Assembly (NCBI GenBank): GCA_025361325.1 | Contig: JANYAL010000108.1 | Coordinates: 1-5,794 of the forward strand | Length of the DNA: 5,794 nucleotides | From: Bacteroidota bacterium | Lineage (GTDB): Bacteria > Bacteroidota > Bacteroidia > Chitinophagales > Chitinophagaceae | Direction of reading: 5' to 3' | Part shown: piece by piece, positions 1 through 5,695 of the stretch | How positions within the stretch are numbered: the first letter of the stretch is position 1 | How the letters are laid out: every line of letters starts with the position of its first letter | Made by a program: the position numbers and the translations under genes | Notes under the pieces: generated by a model | What the model saw: only the letters and a program-made list of their open reading frames with translations | What the model was told of the DNA's origin: nothing | The model's database searches: none

Positions 1-517
1 CTTCCTGGGCTTTCTTCATGATCACCCTGGGGTCGGCCACGGTTCCGGTAATGCCCCCGCGGCTGATGATCTCAAAATGATTGATCTTATTGGCACGATT
101 CAGGAAAACTACAGCGAATACTTCATAGGTAAGGTCCTTTAACAGGGCCTGCAGGTATTGGGCTATGTCCCTGCTTGTACGGATGAGCGGTTTTTCCAGT
201 GAGGCAGCAGCATGTCTTCTGCGTCCCAATTCCAGGGCTGCGGTGATGCAGATGGCTTTGGCAGTTCCGATGCCGCGTACTTGCTGCAATTCCTTTACAG
301 TGAGCTTCCCCAGTTCATGCAGGTTATCCTGTGCCAGTTTGAGTATCTCCTTCGCGAGTTCTAGCGCGGTTCTTTCCCTGCTGCCGTTGTTGATGAGTAT
401 GGCAACCAGTTCGGAGTTACTGAGCGCAGTCGATCCTTTGCTGAGTAATTTTTCCCGTGGACGGTCATCCGGGGCCCAGGTCCTGATAGATGTGGATGGC
501 TTGTTGACAGTTTTCAT
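1..517 (-). CDS. radC: DNA repair protein RadC homologue (JAB/MPN domain), N-terminal part only
   Basis: This gene reads leftwards and is cut by the window edge; 172 codons are visible. The start at 517 (MKTVNKPSTS) fits the family, because the conserved opening DDRPREKLL follows at residues 17-25. Next comes the usual ALSNSELVAILI helix (31-42). A helix-hairpin-helix follows around residues 78-92 (QQVRGIGTAKAICI), the likely DNA-binding part. The start of the RadC/JAB domain covers roughly 110-172, with YEVFAVVFLNRANKI, then ISRGGITGTVADPR. The metal-binding HNHPSG-type motif would lie beyond the edge, so an intact active site cannot be confirmed. Family knowledge: RadC was named for a repair phenotype later attributed to recG, so its biochemical role is uncertain. 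It is transcribed divergently from prs. No Shine-Dalgarno sequence is present. Family assignment is firm; function is not. Confidence 0.95.
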   Translation of the reverse strand, partial: MKTVNKPSTSIRTWAPDDRPREKLLSKGSTALSNSELVAILINNGSRERTALELAKEILKLAQDNLHELGKLTVKELQQVRGIGTAKAICITAALELGRRRHAAASLEKPLIRTSRDIAQYLQALLKDLTYEVFAVVFLNRANKINHFEIISRGGITGTVADPRVIMKKAQE

Positions 518-594
518 TCGGTCGAATTTATTAGTCTGAAACAAAATGATACTTTCGTGATAAATTAACCACTTCGCACTTTAATCCCAATTAT
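518..594. promoter_or_regulatory. Divergent intergenic promoter region between radC and prs
   Basis: This 77-base gap separates two genes transcribed away from each other, so it should hold a promoter for each. For prs, TACTTTCG at 550-557 matches the Bacteroidota -7 consensus TAnnTTTG with one mismatch and lies 37 bases before the start codon. For radC, the minus strand reads TCATTTTG at 549-542, also one mismatch from consensus. No convincing -33 TTG is seen at the right spacing for either. The two boxes are nearly back to back, so polymerase binding at one could interfere with the other. These are inferences from short motifs; only the need for two promoters is well supported. Confidence 0.4.
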
Positions 595-1548
595 ATGTTA
601 TCAAATGCAAAAATATTTTCGGGTACGGGATCACAGTATCTGGCAGAAAAGATTGCCATTAAATTCGGTGAGCCCCTTGGTAAGGTAAATATACAACGCT
701 TCAGCGACGGGGAGATCTACGTGGAATTCCTGGAGAGCATCCGGGGTAAATTTGTCTTCCTGGTTCAGAGTACCTATGCGCCCACCGATAACCTGATGGA
801 ATTATTATTGATGATAGATGCGGCAAAAAGGGCATCCGCGTACAAAGTGATCGCGGTGATCCCTTATTATGGTTTTGCGCGGCAGGACAGGAAGGACAGG
901 CCCCGTGTTGCCATCGGTTCAAAACTGGTGGCCAATATGCTCACCGCTGCCGGGGCCGACCGCGTAATCACAATGGACCTTCACGCCCCTCAGATACAGG
1001 GCTATTTCGACATCCCTGTGGATCACCTGGATTCTTCAGCCATATTCATACCTTATATTGAGAAACTGCAACTGGCCAATCTTACTTTTGCCGCCCCGGA
1101 TGTGGGAAGTGCCAACCGGATACGTGAGATTGCCACCTATTTCGAATGTGAGATGGTGATTTGCGACAAGCATCGGAAACGGGCTAATGAAATCGCCAGT
1201 ATGGTGGTCATCGGCGATGTTACCGACCGGGATGTGGTACTGCTAGATGATATATGTGATACCGGAGGCACATTGGTGAAAAGTGCCGCCCTGATGAAGG
1301 AAAAAGGTGCCAGGAGCGTAAGGGCCCTTTGTACGCATCCTGTATTGAGCGGAAATGCTTACCAGAATATTGAGAACAGCGTACTGGAAGAACTGGTGGT
1401 TTGTGATACCATACCCCTACGTGGAGAATGCAGTAAGATCAAGGTTATCTCAACCGACGAATTATTTGCCATTACCATACGTAATGCTTTTGAAAATAAG
1501 AGTATTAATAGTCTTTTTATGAGGAGTAGGATGGCGAATAAGAAATAA
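595..1548 (+). CDS. prs: Ribose-phosphate pyrophosphokinase (PRPP synthetase), class I
   Basis: This cytosolic enzyme transfers pyrophosphate from ATP to ribose 5-phosphate, giving PRPP for purine, pyrimidine, NAD, histidine and tryptophan synthesis. The 317-residue length matches bacterial class I enzymes. Visible family motifs are FSDGE (36-40), the DNLMELLLMIDAAKRA block (65-80), YYGFARQDRK (91-100) with the ATP-contacting Arg/Gln/Asp, and KLVANMLTAAGADRVIT (110-126). The catalytic-site segment DLHAPQIQGYF (128-138) carries His130. APDVGSANR (167-175) follows, then the flexible catalytic loop with Lys192 and Arg194. The PRPP-binding loop is DDICDTGGT (218-226). All key residues are present. 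The loop between 100 and 110 reads DRPRVAIGSK rather than the REPITAK form of E. coli and B. subtilis. The start ATG lies in an A/T-rich context without a Shine-Dalgarno sequence. No neighbour shares its pathway. Confidence 0.98.
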   Translation: MLSNAKIFSGTGSQYLAEKIAIKFGEPLGKVNIQRFSDGEIYVEFLESIRGKFVFLVQSTYAPTDNLMELLLMIDAAKRASAYKVIAVIPYYGFARQDRKDRPRVAIGSKLVANMLTAAGADRVITMDLHAPQIQGYFDIPVDHLDSSAIFIPYIEKLQLANLTFAAPDVGSANRIREIATYFECEMVICDKHRKRANEIASMVVIGDVTDRDVVLLDDICDTGGTLVKSAALMKEKGARSVRALCTHPVLSGNAYQNIENSVLEELVVCDTIPLRGECSKIKVISTDELFAITIRNAFENKSINSLFMRSRMANKK

Positions 1549-1552
1549 ATAT

Positions 1553-1620
1553 TTTGTGGTTTGTGGTTGGGAGCACATTTCCAGTGAAGCATTGGGGTTT
1601 GCAGGGTATAAAACTACAAA
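1553..1620. repeat. Imperfect palindrome downstream of prs, able to form a long hairpin
   Basis: Outer arms 1553-1562 (TTTGTGGTTT) and 1611-1620 (AAACTACAAA) pair over all 10 positions, with one G·U. Inside, 1573-1586 pairs with 1590-1602 around the three-base loop AAG at 1587-1589. This inner stem has one bulged T at 1578, one mismatch (1576/1599) and three G·U pairs. Between the two stems is an internal loop (1563-1572 against 1603-1610). The G·U pairs favour an RNA structure read on the plus strand, in the 3' untranslated region of prs. It could be a weak terminator, an mRNA-stabilising hairpin or a remnant of a dispersed palindromic repeat. I worked this out by eye and did not compute a folding energy. 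Confidence 0.45.
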
Positions 1621-1634
1621 TTATAAACTACAAA
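1607..1634 (+). repeat. Short direct repeat TATAAA(A)CTACAAA, two copies
   Basis: Copy one is TATAAAACTACAAA at 1607-1620 and copy two is TATAAACTACAAA at 1622-1634. They differ by one A and lie one base apart. The left arm of the neighbouring palindrome is also doubled: TTTGTGGTT occurs at 1553-1561 and again at 1560-1568. Either right copy can therefore pair with the left arm. The second copy is followed by CTTTTT at 1635-1640, which gives a terminator-like arrangement with a long loop. The repeat lies just upstream of the rplY -7 box and covers where a -33 element would be expected, so it could affect rplY expression. A role is not shown. Confidence 0.6.
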
Positions 1635-1642
1635 CTTTTTCC

Positions 1643-1650
1643 TACCTTTG
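1643..1650 (+). promoter_or_regulatory. Bacteroidota-type -7 promoter box for rplY
   Basis: TACCTTTG is an exact match to the Bacteroidota primary sigma factor -7 consensus TAnnTTTG. It lies 25 bases before the rplY start codon, which predicts a short leader. The same octamer, extended by CG, recurs before yidC. No clear TTG sits about 19 bases upstream, because that position falls inside the A/T-rich direct repeat. The call rests on the exact box and its position. Confidence 0.65.
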
Positions 1651-1675
1651 CGCCTCATAAAAAAATCATTACAAA

Positions 1676-2338
1676 ATGAAATCAATTACAATCGAAGGAC
1701 AATTGAGGACCGAAAGCGGAAAAAAAGCCACCCGCCAACTTCGCTCTCAGGAACTGGTGCCCGGTGTAATTTATGGTGGTGCAAAAGAGATCAATTTCTC
1801 TGCTCCTGCAGCTGCTTTTAAAGACATCGTGTATACACCGGACTTTAACCTTACAAATGTGATGGTAGACGGTATAACCTACCGCTGTATCTTAAAGGAC
1901 CTACAGTTCAATAAGGTTACCGACCTGCTTACCCATGTTGACTTCCTGGAACTGGTGGAAGACAAAAAAGTGATCGCTACCTTACCATTGAAATTCACGG
2001 GTGCTGCAGCCGGCGTTAAAGCAGGCGGCAAACTGTCGATCAAAATGAAATCCCTGAAGGTAAAGACTTTACCGAAATACCTGCAGGAGAACATTGAGGT
2101 GGATATCACCAACCTGGAACTGAATGGGAACATCAGGGTGGAAGACGTGAAACTGGAACATATGGAAATACTGAACTCACCGCGTATCCCCATTGCTTCT
2201 GTTACCCTTACCAGGCAACTTAAACAGGAAGAAGCCACTGTAAAACCAGCTACTGCAGCTGCTACGGCTACCCCGGCTTCAGCCCCAGCTGCAGCTACTG
2301 CTGCAAAGCCTGCTGCCAAACCTGCTTCCAAAAAATAG
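1676..2338 (+). CDS. rplY: 50S ribosomal protein bL25, TL5/CTC type
   Basis: This is a 5S rRNA-binding protein of the large ribosomal subunit; the long two-domain form is the TL5/general stress protein Ctc type. Residues 1-93 form the 5S-binding domain, with the conserved VPGVIYG (28-34), the ILKDLQFNKVTDLLTHVDF segment (72-90) and the preceding LTNVMVDG strand. Residues 97-182 form the C-terminal beta domain, including LPLKFTGAAAGVKAGGKLS (103-121) and VDITNLELNGNIRVEDV (142-158). Residues from about 186 to 220 are a low-complexity tail of Ala, Pro, Thr and Lys ending in KPASKK. It is probably disordered and basic, and such tails are common in Bacteroidota L25. The start follows an A-rich leader with no Shine-Dalgarno sequence. 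A strong terminator follows. In many bacteria pth is the next gene; it is absent here. Confidence 0.96.
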   Translation: MKSITIEGQLRTESGKKATRQLRSQELVPGVIYGGAKEINFSAPAAAFKDIVYTPDFNLTNVMVDGITYRCILKDLQFNKVTDLLTHVDFLELVEDKKVIATLPLKFTGAAAGVKAGGKLSIKMKSLKVKTLPKYLQENIEVDITNLELNGNIRVEDVKLEHMEILNSPRIPIASVTLTRQLKQEEATVKPATAAATATPASAPAAATAAKPAAKPASKK

Positions 2339-2358
2339 TCAAGATAATATCGATAGTC

Positions 2359-2390
2359 AAATACCTCCTTAACCGGAGGTATTTTTATTT
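2359..2390 (+). terminator. Intrinsic terminator of rplY
   Basis: A perfect 10-bp stem pairs AAATACCTCC (2359-2368) with GGAGGTATTT (2375-2384) around the six-base loop TTAACC. A T-rich run, TTTTTATTT (2382-2390), overlaps and follows the right arm. The hairpin begins 21 bases after the rplY stop codon. It should end the rplY transcript, so yidC depends on its own promoter. Confidence 0.9.
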
Positions 2391-2466
2391 GTTGGCGGCC
2401 AGTTTTCGTTCAGCCCAGTGATAAAGTCAGAATTATAACATTCTCGGGTGAACATCAAACTTTAAT

Positions 2467-2474
2467 TACCTTTG
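2467..2474 (+). promoter_or_regulatory. Bacteroidota-type -7 promoter box for yidC
   Basis: TACCTTTG matches the TAnnTTTG consensus exactly and is followed by CG, giving the same 10-mer as upstream of rplY. It lies 20 bases before the first possible ATG of yidC, so the predicted leader is only about 10-20 bases. No clear -33 TTG is seen. Its place between the rplY terminator and yidC supports a real promoter. Confidence 0.65.
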
Positions 2475-2493
2475 CGAACTTAAATACTAAATC

Positions 2494-4341
2494 ATGGGAA
2501 TGGACAGAAATACGGTTATCGGGTTTGTTTTGATAGGAGCCTTATTGATAGGGATGTTCTATATAAACAGCCGCAGCAACCAGGCCTATCTTAACGAGAA
2601 AAAAAGGGTGGAAGATTCCGTTGCCGCAACAAGACCAAAAGTGGATCTGACTGCAGCAGGACTTGATTCCATAAAAGCGGATTCCCTGCGTAAAGTTAAG
2701 ATCCAGGAAAAGACCCCTTTTCAGTCACCCGGTGTTGTTGCAGAGAAACTGGATACTTTAGAGAATACGGTAGTCAAAATGATCTTTACTAATAAAGGAG
2801 GTCAGGTAAAAAGTGTAGAACTGAAAAAGTTCAGGACATTTGACGGTAAGCCGCTTTTTCTGCAGACCGGGGATTTCAACAAGATCAGCTATCGAGTCAA
2901 TTCAGGTGTCAACCAGACCGTTGATGTCTCGGATGTTCTTTTCACCCAGGGCGAAAAGAAACAGAATGCCGATAAGACCCAGTCCATATCTTATACCATC
3001 CGGGATTCATCCGGCAAGGAGGTGGTTACCCACCAGTTCACGCTTCGCCCGGATGATTACATGATCGATCTTAATATAAATCTCTATGGACCGGATAAAC
3101 TGTTTACCCAGAACACAATGAATTTATTGTGGCAGACCGAGTCCAGGCAGGTGGAAAAGACAATCACATATGAAAGGCTGCAATCGCATGTTTGTTATTT
3201 TTACAATGACAAATATAATTTTCAACAGCTGGGAACAGGCGGCAACGAGAACTTTGATAAACCAGTGGACTGGCTGGCCATTAACCCTCAGTTCTTTGTG
3301 TCCGTGTTGCTGGCAAAGAATAAGTTCCTGACTGCCGACGTGAAATGGGTGGTCCCTCCTGATTCTCTTGGCATTGTAAGCCAGGTTTCAGCGGCATGCA
3401 GAATCAACGTTCCTTCAGGAGATGTAGCAACGGTTCCACTGCAGCTTTATTTTGGACCCAATGACTATAACATTCTGGATAAATATAATAATAACATGCA
3501 CCAGATTGTGACTTATGGCAGCGGACCCTTCTCTTTTGTCAAATACATCAACCGTCATTTTCTGTTGCCCATCTGGGACTTTATCCGGAGCCATGTGGCC
3601 AGTTATGGATTGGTAATCCTGTTGCTGACCCTGCTGATCAGGCTTATTACATCGCCCATCCTGTACCGTAGTTATGTGAGTGGGGCTAAGATGAAAGCAC
3701 TAAAGCCAGAGATCGATAAATTGAAGGCGAAACATGGGGATGACAAACAGGCCTTCAGCATGGACCAGATGAAGTTATGGAAATCGGCCGGGGTGAGCCC
3801 ACTGGGCGGATGTGTACCTGCTTTGCTGCAGATCCCCATCTTCATGTCGTTGTATTATTTCTTTCAGGCCAATATCGCCTTACGGGGTCAGGGTTTTCTA
3901 TGGGCAAAGGATCTGGCAGCATACGATTCCATATACCAGATCCCTTTTCATGTTCCATTATATGGCGATCATGTGAGCCTGTTCACTATTACAGCTACGC
4001 TTACCAGTCTTTTGATCTCCATATACAGCATGAGCAATATGCAGGATAACAGTAATCCTGTCATGAAATACATGCCCTATATATTCCCGGTCTTTTTGCT
4101 CTTCATTTTCAATAACCTGCCTTCCGCATTAACCTGGTATTACACTGTTTCCAATACCATAACTCTTATCCTCCAGATCGTGATCCAGCGGTACATCATT
4201 GATCATAATAAGATACTGGTACAAATAGAAGAGAACCGGAAGAGACCGGTGAAGGTTAGTAAACTACAGGAGCGGATGCAGGCTATTCAGGAAAGCAACA
4301 AGAAGATCCAGGATTTGAAGAACAAGAGCAACCGCAAATAA
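2494..4341 (+). CDS. yidC: Membrane protein insertase YidC (Oxa1 family)
   Basis: YidC inserts and folds inner-membrane proteins, alone or with SecYEG. At 615 residues it is the long Gram-negative form. Transmembrane segment 1 spans about residues 7-24. A large periplasmic beta-rich P1 domain covers about 25-350. The Oxa1-like core follows: a segment at about 369-390 with the groove arginine Arg383 in LLTLLIRLITSP; a cytoplasmic hairpin with GAKMKALKPEIDKLKAKHGDD (397-417); and the hallmark SPLGGCVPALLQIPIFMSLYYFF (435-457). Further segments lie near 494-513, 527-543 and 548-569. The tail (570-615) is rich in Lys and Arg, as expected for ribosome contact. Two in-frame ATGs are possible, 2494 (MGMDRNT) and 2500 (MDRNT); the shorter looks more like relatives and cannot be excluded. 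It stands alone, not in an rpmH-rnpA-yidC cluster. Confidence 0.98.
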   Translation: MGMDRNTVIGFVLIGALLIGMFYINSRSNQAYLNEKKRVEDSVAATRPKVDLTAAGLDSIKADSLRKVKIQEKTPFQSPGVVAEKLDTLENTVVKMIFTNKGGQVKSVELKKFRTFDGKPLFLQTGDFNKISYRVNSGVNQTVDVSDVLFTQGEKKQNADKTQSISYTIRDSSGKEVVTHQFTLRPDDYMIDLNINLYGPDKLFTQNTMNLLWQTESRQVEKTITYERLQSHVCYFYNDKYNFQQLGTGGNENFDKPVDWLAINPQFFVSVLLAKNKFLTADVKWVVPPDSLGIVSQVSAACRINVPSGDVATVPLQLYFGPNDYNILDKYNNNMHQIVTYGSGPFSFVKYINRHFLLPIWDFIRSHVASYGLVILLLTLLIRLITSPILYRSYVSGAKMKALKPEIDKLKAKHGDDKQAFSMDQMKLWKSAGVSPLGGCVPALLQIPIFMSLYYFFQANIALRGQGFLWAKDLAAYDSIYQIPFHVPLYGDHVSLFTITATLTSLLISIYSMSNMQDNSNPVMKYMPYIFPVFLLFIFNNLPSALTWYYTVSNTITLILQIVIQRYIIDHNKILVQIEENRKRPVKVSKLQERMQAIQESNKKIQDLKNKSNRK

Positions 4342-4362
4342 ATATTAGTTAAAAAAGATAAT

Positions 4363-4399
4363 CTGCCGGTTAAATAGCACCCGCAACCAGCAGGTTTTA
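4363..4399 (+). terminator. Possible weak terminator after yidC
   Basis: CTGCCGGTT (4363-4371) can pair with AACCAGCAG (4385-4393) with one mismatch, around a 13-base loop. The right arm is followed by GTTTTAG, a short T-run only. The position, 22 bases after the yidC stop and before the next gene's likely promoter, fits a terminator. The mismatch and short T-tract make it weak, so some readthrough into the next gene is plausible. Confidence 0.35.
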
Positions 4400-4459
4400 G
4401 CCAGGGCATAGCATTTTGGCATGGGATTTTATTACTTTAGTCATATATTGATATATACC

Positions 4460-5128
4460 ATGAAGAAGTTGGGTTATTTAAGCCTGTTTATTTCACTGCA
4501 GGCCGGCGGTTTTGAGGTAATGGCCCAAAAGGTCATCACAGAGGGCACTATCGTTTATACGATGGAGATAAGGCAAGCAAACGGCACTTCACCGCAGAAC
4601 TTACTGGTAACCGGTGCAAGCAATACAGTGTATGTAAAGGGTAACAATAGCCGTATAGATATGATCAGTTCTTTGGGCAATGAAACTACCATACATGATG
4701 CAAAACTGGGCAATGCAGTGATATTAAAGGAGTTCAGCGGCCAGAAACTCATGATCAGGCTGACCCGGGAGAATTGGATCGCCAAGAACAGTTCCTACCA
4801 TAATATTAAGTTTGATCTGTATGATGAGACTAAAAAAATAGATGGTTACACCTGTAAAAAGGCAGTAGCTAAAATGACTGATGGTAAAACATTCGTAGTG
4901 TTTTATACAACTGAACTGACGGTTGCAAACAAAGAGTACAATCCCACCTTTACCAATCTGCCCGGACTGGCCATGGAATATGAGATAGAGTCCGGAAATA
5001 TGGTATTCAGGTTTACCGTTTCAAAGATCAACTTTGATCCTGTTCAAGTATCCAAATTCGATTTTCCCAAGTCTGGATACCGGGTCATGACATATGAGGA
5101 AAACCTGCAAATTAAAAAAGGAAATTAA
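4460..5128 (+). CDS. Exported GLPGLI-like protein, function unknown
   Basis: I choose the start at 4460 rather than the in-frame ATG at 4421. From 4460 the protein opens with MKK, a hydrophobic stretch (4-13) and a plausible signal peptidase I site after VMA (20-22), giving a mature protein that starts with Gln23. The upstream ATG would put a 13-residue extension before this signal and overlap a promoter-like TACTTTAG (4433-4440). The 222-residue precursor resembles the Bacteroidota GLPGLI group: an early strand TIVYTMEIR (30-38), IDGYTCKKAVAKM (127-139), FVVFYTTEL (145-153), then FTNLPGLAMEYEI (164-176) where the family has its GLPGLI motif. No catalytic motif is seen. A periplasmic or outer-membrane location is inferred from the signal. 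The match comes from remembered motifs; DUF4412 is an alternative label. Confidence 0.75.
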   Translation: MKKLGYLSLFISLQAGGFEVMAQKVITEGTIVYTMEIRQANGTSPQNLLVTGASNTVYVKGNNSRIDMISSLGNETTIHDAKLGNAVILKEFSGQKLMIRLTRENWIAKNSSYHNIKFDLYDETKKIDGYTCKKAVAKMTDGKTFVVFYTTELTVANKEYNPTFTNLPGLAMEYEIESGNMVFRFTVSKINFDPVQVSKFDFPKSGYRVMTYEENLQIKKGN

Positions 5129-5154
5129 TGAAATGGTAATAAAAATAAAAAATA

Positions 5155-5187
5155 AAACCCTTTCTAAAAGAAAGGGTTTATTATTTT
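5155..5187. terminator. Bidirectional intrinsic terminator between convergent genes
   Basis: A perfect 11-bp stem pairs AAACCCTTTCT (5155-5165) with AGAAAGGGTTT (5169-5179) around an AAA loop. On the plus strand it is followed by T-rich sequence (5177-5187). On the minus strand the A-rich stretch at 5138-5157 becomes a T-rich run after the hairpin. It can thus stop transcripts from the GLPGLI-like gene and from the small exported gene on the other strand. The minus-strand gene's stop codon (5188-5186) lies inside the plus-strand T-tract, so there is almost no spacer. Confidence 0.9.
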
Positions 5188-5536
5188 AATGAGGTCTGAT
5201 GATAAGTTTCATTCCAGTATATCCAGTGGCTATTTCTGGTACCGCTACAATATGCTTGTAGGGAATGATATATACGGTATTGCCTTTCTGGAAAGTGACA
5301 AGGTTATTAAAGTTTAATGTATTGTTATTCGCCTGTTGTCTTGTCAATAGGCTTCCGGTATATTTTAAACCGGTATGCAGGTTTAGGTACAATGAGTTTC
5401 TTAAAGAATTGGATGTCGTAATGTTAAAATCCACTTTATTTTTACTTCTTTTCCCAATGCCTCTGTCTGCCAATGAACTGAAAGCAGTGCTAAAAAGCAA
5501 TGCCACCACCAGTAACATTTTGGTCATTTTCATCAT
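5186..5536 (-). CDS. Small exported protein of unknown function
   Basis: I do not recognise a named family. The 116-residue product begins MMKMTKM, has a hydrophobic core (8-19) and a likely signal peptidase I site after SLA (21-23), leaving a mature protein of about 93 residues. The mature part starts with a basic patch (DRGIGKRSKNK, 24-34). It then alternates polar and hydrophobic residues in a beta-strand pattern: KVDFNITTS, NSLYLNLHTGLKYTGSLL, then NTLNFNNLVTFQKGNTVYIIPYK. It contains no Cys and no catalytic motif. The QKGNTVYIIPYKH block (83-95) resembles short secreted proteins I associate with Chitinophagaceae, but that is recollection. Of the clustered ATGs (residues 1, 2, 4 and 7) the first is used here; any would keep the signal. 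A consensus -7 box lies 20 bases upstream. Codon use looks like its neighbours. Confidence 0.75.
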   Translation of the reverse strand: MMKMTKMLLVVALLFSTAFSSLADRGIGKRSKNKVDFNITTSNSLRNSLYLNLHTGLKYTGSLLTRQQANNNTLNFNNLVTFQKGNTVYIIPYKHIVAVPEIATGYTGMKLIIRPH

Positions 5537-5556
5537 CAGGTGTTAATTTTACATTA

Positions 5557-5564
5557 CAAATGTA
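5557..5564 (-). promoter_or_regulatory. Bacteroidota-type -7 promoter box for the small exported gene
   Basis: On the minus strand 5564-5557 reads TACATTTG, an exact match to TAnnTTTG, ending 20 bases before the start codon at 5536. It is embedded in an inverted repeat, TTACA-AA-TGTAA (5554-5565). The overlap could be chance in A/T-rich sequence or could be an operator. No TTG is seen at the usual -33 spacing. Confidence 0.55.
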
Positions 5565-5649
5565 AGGTAATTATTCTGGAATTTCGTTACCATTCATCCA
5601 TTCTTTTCATGTTAATTTAACGTTTCCTTTTAAAAAATGTTAATAAAAC

Positions 5650-5680
5650 TTGTATAATTCTTCAAAACATGCTAATTTAC
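5650..5680 (+). promoter_or_regulatory. Candidate promoter for the right-edge gene
   Basis: TTG at 5650-5652 is followed after 20 bases by TAATTTAC at 5673-5680, which differs from TAnnTTTG at the last two positions. The spacing is close to the TTG-N19-TAnnTTTG arrangement of Bacteroidota promoters, and the box ends 15 bases before the start codon at 5696. A TATAAT at 5653-5658 also exists, but this phylum's main sigma factor does not use that box. The call is tentative. Confidence 0.35.
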
Positions 5681-5695
5681 AACAACCCATAGCGA

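Noticed and set aside
165..539. Open frame of 124 codons on the plus strand
   Set aside because: It lies antisense to radC, whose minus-strand translation has clear family motifs. The plus-strand product is Ser/Leu/Ala-rich with no recognisable domain.
701..922. Minus-strand frame of 73 codons inside prs
   Set aside because: It is a shadow of the strongly conserved prs frame and has no promoter or family resemblance.
1359..1592. Minus-strand frame of 77 codons overlapping the end of prs
   Set aside because: The product looks hydrophobic near its middle, but it mostly overlaps conserved prs codons and begins inside the palindromic spacer; nothing supports expression.
1879..2331. Open frame of 150 codons on the minus strand
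   Set aside because: It is antisense to rplY. The Ala/Val-rich N-terminus is only the complement of the repetitive GCT/GCA codons of the L25 tail.
2840..3064. Plus-strand frame of 74 codons inside yidC
   Set aside because: It is an out-of-frame shadow within the P1 domain of yidC.
3777..4049. Plus-strand frame of 90 codons inside yidC
   Set aside because: It is an out-of-frame shadow within the most conserved part of yidC.
4555..4785. Minus-strand frame of 76 codons inside the GLPGLI-like gene
   Set aside because: It is an antisense shadow with no family features of its own.
5265..5546. Plus-strand frame of 93 codons over the small exported gene
   Set aside because: The minus-strand frame has a signal peptide, a promoter box and a terminator. 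The plus-strand frame has none, and it begins inside the other gene.
5653..5658. TATAAT resembling a sigma-70 -10 box
   Set aside because: The organism appears to be Bacteroidota, whose primary sigma factor uses TAnnTTTG. The hexamer is easily found by chance in this A/T-rich spacer.
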